Below are positions 60,693 to 64,000 of a stretch of 64,000 bases of DNA, piece after piece. Location of the stretch: positions 577,983 through 641,982 of the forward strand of contig NZ_LMPZ01000001.1 of NCBI RefSeq assembly GCF_001424025.1. The letters are read 5' to 3'. Numbering within the stretch: the stretch's first letter is position 1; each line of letters begins with the position of its first letter. The DNA is from Brevundimonas sp. Leaf363. GTDB taxonomy: Bacteria; Pseudomonadota; Alphaproteobacteria; Caulobacterales; Caulobacteraceae. The position numbers and the translations under genes were made by a program. The notes beneath the pieces were generated by a model that was given only the letters and a program-made list of their open reading frames with translations, searched no databases and was not told the origin of the DNA.

Positions 60693-62066
60693 ATGCGTAA
60701 ACGCCTTCTCGTCGGCAGCGCCGTCCTGGCGCTCGGCGTGTCCGCCGTGGCCGTGGCCAGCCAGACGCCCCGTAACGAGACCTTCCGCCAGCTTCAGCTG
60801 TTCGGCGACGTCCTGGGCATCGTCGAGCAGGTCTATGTCGTGCCCGTCGACAACAAGAAGCTGATCGAGGCGGCGCTCAGCGGCATGATGACCGCGCTGG
60901 ATCCGCACTCGAACTATCTGGCGCCGTCCAACTACGACGACCTGCGCGAGCGGACCGAGGGCCAGTATTCGGGCGTCGGCCTGACCATCACGGCCGAGAG
61001 CGGCCTGGTGAAGGTCATCTCGCCAATGGACGACGGCCCCGCCGCCAAGGCCGGGGTCCAGGCCGGCGACGTCATCTCGGCCATCAACGGCCAGAACGCG
61101 GCGGGCCTGACGGTCTCGCAGGTCTCCGAGAAGCTGCGCGGCGCAGTCGGCACGACCGTCAACGTCACCTTCCTGCGCGATGGCGAGGAGCCGCGCGAGG
61201 TCGTCCTGACCCGCGACATCATCCGCGTCGACAGCGTCACCGGCCGTCTGGAGGGCGACTTCGGCTATCTGCGGATCGCCACTTTCAACGAGAACACCGG
61301 CCGCGAACTGACCGACACCATCGCGCGGCTGAAGCGCGAGAAGCCCGGCATCAAGGGCTGGGTTCTGGACCTGCGCAACAACGGCGGCGGCCTGCTGACG
61401 GCGGCCATCGACGTGTCCGACGCCTTCCTGGAGCGCGGCGAGATCGTCAGCCAGCGCGGCCGCCGGCCCGACCAGATCGAGCGCTACGCCGCGCGCGCCG
61501 GCGACCTGACCGACCGCGCGCCGCTGGTGGTGCTGGTCAACTACGGCTCGGCCTCGGCGTCCGAGATCGTCGCCGGCGCGCTGAAGGACCACGCCCGCGC
61601 CGTGGTCGTCGGCTTGACCAGTTTCGGCAAGGGGTCGGTGCAGACGGTCATCCCGCTACGCAACGGCCAGGACGGCGCCCTGTCGATCACGACGGCGCGC
61701 TACTACACCCCGTCCGGCGGCTCTATCCAGAAGATCGGCATCGAGCCGGACCTGGAGGTCGCCCGCTCGGCCGCCGAGGCGCGCATCGTCTCGCGCAGCA
61801 GCTTCATCTATTCCGAGGCCGCCTATGCGACCGCGCTGGACAGCTCCATCGGGGCCGAGCGCAAGGGCGCCCACATGCCGCATGAGGCGCCGGGGCTCGA
61901 GTATCCGAAGGACAAGGACTACCAGCTGGAACGCGCGCTGGACGTGCTGCGCGCCGGCGGCGTGGTGGCCAATGTCGCCGCCCCGCCCGCCACGGTGGTC
62001 GTGGACGGCAAGCCCGAGGACGTGACCGAGCCCACGGCCGACAAGGACGCCGCGCCGGAGGACTGA
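60693..62066 (+). CDS. ctpA: C-terminal processing protease (S41 family)
   Basis: 457 residues. Signal peptide or anchor (LLVGSAVLALGVSAVAVAS), PDZ domain at about 90-165 (GVGLTITAESGLVKVISPMD), then the S41 core: VLDLRNNGGGLLTAAIDVSD, the catalytic Ser in YGSASASEIVAGAL and Lys in TSFGKGSVQTVIPL. A Pro/Asp-rich tail follows. It degrades misfolded or tagged periplasmic proteins and tunes hydrolases. The start at 60693 has GAAAGAGAC just upstream. Confidence 0.95.
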   Translation: MRKRLLVGSAVLALGVSAVAVASQTPRNETFRQLQLFGDVLGIVEQVYVVPVDNKKLIEAALSGMMTALDPHSNYLAPSNYDDLRERTEGQYSGVGLTITAESGLVKVISPMDDGPAAKAGVQAGDVISAINGQNAAGLTVSQVSEKLRGAVGTTVNVTFLRDGEEPREVVLTRDIIRVDSVTGRLEGDFGYLRIATFNENTGRELTDTIARLKREKPGIKGWVLDLRNNGGGLLTAAIDVSDAFLERGEIVSQRGRRPDQIERYAARAGDLTDRAPLVVLVNYGSASASEIVAGALKDHARAVVVGLTSFGKGSVQTVIPLRNGQDGALSITTARYYTPSGGSIQKIGIEPDLEVARSAAEARIVSRSSFIYSEAAYATALDSSIGAERKGAHMPHEAPGLEYPKDKDYQLERALDVLRAGGVVANVAAPPATVVVDGKPEDVTEPTADKDAAPED

Positions 62067-62107
62067 TCCTCCGCCGGCGTCGGGGCCCGGCGGTCAGGGC
62101 AGGGGCG

Positions 62108-62536
62108 TCAGACCCGCGAGAAGGCCGGCAGGATGTCGGCCGGGATGCGGTGGGGGCGCATGGTCGCCGCATCCACCAGACACCACTCCGAAACGCCCTG
62201 GGCGGCCAGCCGGCCCTCGCCGTCCTCGATGCGGACATAGCGGGCGAAGCGCGGGCCCTGCGGGTCGCCGACCCAGGTGCGGGCGACGACGCCCTGCGCG
62301 TCCGGCGGCAGGGGGCGCAGGTAATCGATCTCGTGCCTCAGGGCGACCCACGACCACCGGGCCCGCGTCGCCTCATCGAAGCGCGCGTTCCAGTGAGCCG
62401 TGCCGGCCTCCTGCAGCCAGCCGACATAGACGACATTGTTGACGTGCCCGTTCTCGTCGATGTGCTCGGGCCGCACGTCCAGCGGCGTGACGAAGACCTC
62501 GCGGTCGGCGCGGGGCTCCAGCAGGCTGCGCGCCAT
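62108..62536 (-). CDS. Acyl-CoA thioesterase, 4HBT hotdog family
   Basis: 142 residues: PLDVRPEHIDENGHVNNVVY, the HVNNxxY active-site segment with its acidic residue upstream, then LRHEIDYLRPLPPDAQGVVA and GEGRLAAQGVSEWCLVD. It hydrolyses small or aromatic acyl-CoA. It follows grxD on the same strand after 6 bp, and is convergent with ctpA. A GC hairpin at about 62072-62095 may end both. Confidence 0.88.
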   Translation of the reverse strand: MARSLLEPRADREVFVTPLDVRPEHIDENGHVNNVVYVGWLQEAGTAHWNARFDEATRARWSWVALRHEIDYLRPLPPDAQGVVARTWVGDPQGPRFARYVRIEDGEGRLAAQGVSEWCLVDAATMRPHRIPADILPAFSRV

Positions 62537-62542
62537 CGCGGC

Positions 62543-62926
62543 CTATTCCTGGCCGAGCGCCACGCCCTTCTCGACCATCAGGGCCTGAAGCTCGCCGGCC
62601 TGGAACATCTCCTTGACGATGTCGGAGCCGCCGACGAACTCGCCCTTCACATACAGCTGCGGGATGGTCGGCCAGTCGGTGAAGGCCTTGATGCCTTCGC
62701 GCAGGGCCTCGTCCTGCAGCACGTCGACGCCGACGAACGGCGCCTCGAGCTGATCCAGGATCTGCACCGCCAGCGAGGAGAAGCCGCAACGCGGCTGGTC
62801 CGGCACGCCCTTCATGAACAGGACGACGTCATGCTCCGCCACGGTCTGCGCGATGAAGGCGCGCACGGGATCGGCGTCGGCTTGCGGCGTCGCCGCCAGG
62901 GTCTGATCGGTCGCTGAGTCGGTCAC
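62543..62926 (-). CDS. grxD: Monothiol glutaredoxin (Grx4/GrxD type)
   Basis: 127 residues. The active site is CGFS in KGVPDQPRCGFSSLAVQ; then VGVDVLQDEALREGIKAFTD, WPTIPQLYVKGEFVGGSDIV. It carries a glutathione-bound [2Fe-2S] cluster, usually with BolA, for Fe-S delivery. A bolA gene often precedes it; none is seen upstream here. In an operon with the thioesterase gene. Confidence 0.95.
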   Translation of the reverse strand: MTDSATDQTLAATPQADADPVRAFIAQTVAEHDVVLFMKGVPDQPRCGFSSLAVQILDQLEAPFVGVDVLQDEALREGIKAFTDWPTIPQLYVKGEFVGGSDIVKEMFQAGELQALMVEKGVALGQE

Positions 62927-63020
62927 TAGGGGAGGGCCTCTCTCGGTTCGCCCGTCAGCTAGGGATGCGACACCCCCGGGTCAAGGCGGCGCCGGGTCAC
63001 GGTGGCGTGGGGCGTAGAGC

Positions 63021-63096
63021 CGTAAGCGGATGCATTCGATGTCCGCTACGGGTGGTTAGCGGTCATGAGCATCTCTGCTATGATCCTATGACCGCT
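63021..63096. repeat. Inverted repeats of the AGCGGA/TCCGCT type
   Basis: CGTAAGCGGA and TCCGCTACG (63021-63050) face each other; AGCGGTCAT (63058-63066) and ATGACCGCT (63088-63096) form a second 9-bp pair with a 21-nt spacer. GTCCGC(N)3GGGTGGTTAGCGG recurs at 63237-63259 and, in part, at the window end (63978-64000). Confidence 0.55.
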
Positions 63097-63133
63097 CAGC
63101 CGACTACGGTCTAAGCGCGACAAGGTGAGCAGA

Positions 63134-63223
63134 ATGACGTTGGCGACGATCGCAATCGTTTTGGGGTTCATCCTGTGCATTGGCACGGCGCTCGTTCTAT
63201 CCCTTTGGTCCCCCCGAAAATAG
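63134..63223 (+). CDS. Possible 29-residue single-helix membrane protein
   Basis: MTLATIAIVLGFILCIGTAL, then a Leu/Ser/Trp end and the basic SPRK: one strong membrane helix with a positively charged C-terminus. AAGGTGAGC lies 5 bp before the ATG. It sits in the 496-bp gap before the lipoprotein gene. There is no family evidence, so it may be chance, but hydrophobicity and ribosome binding site both fit a small membrane protein. Confidence 0.4.
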   Translation: MTLATIAIVLGFILCIGTALVLSLWSPRK

Positions 63224-63246
63224 TCACGTGAGACGAAGGTCCGCAT

Positions 63247-63444
63247 TGGGTGGTTAGCGGAAGTTAAGCGCGGTAGCGTGCCGCTTGACGCTAATACTGT
63301 CGACCAATGGAGGAGGGAGCTAGATGCGCGTATCCCGATGGCTAATGGGTGGTTAGCGGAAGTTAAGCGCGGTAGCGTGCCGCTTGACGCTAATACTGTC
63401 GACCAATGGAGGAGGGAGCTAGATGCGCGTATCCCGATGGCTAA
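63247..63444. repeat. Perfect 99-bp tandem duplication
   Basis: Bases 63247-63345 are repeated exactly at 63346-63444. The unit covers the 5' leader, the GGAGGGAG ribosome binding site and the first seven codons of the lipoprotein gene at 63423. Perfect identity implies recent origin, and copy number could change by slippage. Confidence 0.97.
63324..63356 (+). other. Upstream minicistron made by the duplication
   Basis: The first copy of the duplicated start site (ATG 63324, same GGAGGGAG site) opens a frame that reads MRVSRWLMGG and then stops at TAG 63354-63356. It gives a 10-codon upstream reading frame 66 bp before the true start. Confidence 0.7.
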
Positions 63445-63950
63445 CGCGTGGGCTGGCTCTGATGGCCCTGTCGGCTTGTTACGGTGCGCAGGTCAATGAA
63501 GGACAAGCAGTCGATCACTTCCGATCCCATCGCTCTCACTATGAGGAGATAGTCGCGCTCGTTGACAGGTGCCGACCCGTCGGCAGCGGGCCAGGTCAGG
63601 TCTTCAGCAACCCGGTCGAGAACTCGACAGGCAGCGGGTTGAGGTGCGCGAGGGACGGACAATCAATCGACCTCATCGCTGACGCCCTGAGGAAAGCCGG
63701 AGCCACATCGGTCATGTACTACACTGTGGACAGCCCCAGCCTTCGCGCGGCTAACAGCGAGTTGGTGTCGGTAGCGATTACCGTCTTCTCGGCTGGGCTG
63801 TCCGTCTCGGGTCTCGACACCCAGTTCGTTTACTCGGTGCAACCGCTGAGCGAGCCTCCACAGAGCGAGGGAGATGCGGGGCGGGGAGCCGACCGCAAGG
63901 CCGTCACTGGACCACCTTATCACTGGTACTGGCAGCAAAGCTGGACCTGA
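63423..63950 (+). CDS. Lipoprotein of unknown function
   Basis: 175 residues. MRVSRWLTRGLALMALSAC is a lipoprotein signal with Cys19. The mature part begins YGAQVNEGQAVDHF and has two more Cys (DRCRPVG, GLRCARDG) that could pair, then SVAITVFSAGLSVSGLDTQF, which looks like a strand pair. No family recognised. GGAGGGAG lies 6 bp before the ATG, within the duplicated segment. The region is less GC-rich than the housekeeping genes, which suggests an accessory origin. Confidence 0.72.
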   Translation: MRVSRWLTRGLALMALSACYGAQVNEGQAVDHFRSHRSHYEEIVALVDRCRPVGSGPGQVFSNPVENSTGSGLRCARDGQSIDLIADALRKAGATSVMYYTVDSPSLRAANSELVSVAITVFSAGLSVSGLDTQFVYSVQPLSEPPQSEGDAGRGADRKAVTGPPYHWYWQQSWT

Positions 63951-63977
63951 TCTGCCGCCAAGCGTGATCGCCATCAC

Positions 63978-64000
63978 CTGATGTCCGCTTTGGGTCGGGA
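63978..64000. repeat. Start of another GATGTCCGCT...GGGT repeat copy
   Basis: GATGTCCGCTTTGGGTCGGGA matches the beginning of the motif at 63038-63053 (GATGTCCGCTACGGGTGG). It is cut by the window end. Confidence 0.5.

Noticed and set aside
63046..63246. 66-codon minus-strand frame at the window end
   Set aside because: Crosses inverted repeats and has no ribosome binding site; the plus-strand small frame at 63134 is more plausible.

Overview
The window is a high-GC chromosomal segment of an alphaproteobacterium, most likely Caulobacteraceae and probably Brevundimonas-like. This rests on the complete PhyR-NepR-EcfG general stress module, an UrcA-family protein, the alphaproteobacterial gene orders rpmH-rnpA-yidC-engB and nadD-rsfS-rlmH-envC-ctpA, and repeated palindromic intergenic elements. 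The assignment is an inference from gene content and not a database match. Almost everything is dense housekeeping sequence, with one clearly mobile segment.

Layout. 1-8.6 kb: end of a redoxin, a small lipoprotein, a CPA2-type antiporter, a CAU-anticodon tRNA with its promoter, a PQQ-type sugar dehydrogenase, a phosphoribosyltransferase with a zinc-ribbon protein, then the overlapping cluster ftsE-ftsX-ydcF-like-plsC. 8.86-11.15 kb: a complete IS1595-type element (8867-11141) with matching terminal inverted repeats and a perfect 8-bp target duplication. It carries a RelA/SpoT-domain alarmone synthetase-like gene as passenger and sits in the T-tract of the recA terminator. 11.2-20 kb: recA, an exported protein, murI, an M3 peptidase, an UrcA protein with an unusual TCATGA array upstream, and ppc. 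20-28 kb: sulP, ffh, rpsP, rimM, a YegP protein, a GST, a probable stress operon (DUF3597 plus a pyridoxamine-oxidase-like protein) and prfA. 28-43 kb: TauE, Stf0 sulfotransferase, Gfo/Idh/MocA oxidoreductase, a histidine kinase overlapping a TVP38 protein, rpmH-rnpA-yidC-engB, an aspartyl protease, fsa-DUF484-xerC and priA. 42.6-47.1 kb: ald, a succinate-semialdehyde dehydrogenase and an MHS-type transporter.

47.2-51.8 kb is a general stress response island: an entericidin-like lipoprotein, a HisKA_2 kinase (PhyK-like), ecfG, nepR, divergent phyR, a small membrane protein, and a candidate small RNA. EcfG-type promoters (GGAAC, 16-17 bp, CGTT or one mismatch) stand before nepR, phyR, the membrane protein, the entericidin and the RNA. 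The RNA (about 51670-51785) is strongly structured, has a C-rich single-stranded segment and ends in two tandem intrinsic terminators. It fits the Caulobacter GsrN type of stress sRNA.

51.9-63 kb: a CurA-like reductase with a MaoC-like partner, SapC, a Zur-type Fur regulator, an alpha/beta hydrolase, mmsA, nadD-rsfS-rlmH-envC-ctpA, a thioesterase and a monothiol glutaredoxin. The last kilobase holds a perfect 99-bp tandem duplication that copied the ribosome binding site and first codons of a lipoprotein gene.

Mosaic palindromic repeats recur in at least seven intergenic gaps. Two of them supply the Shine-Dalgarno sequence of the following gene (rimM, priA). The best candidates for something undescribed are the RelA/SpoT-carrying IS1595 element and the stress sRNA next to phyR.
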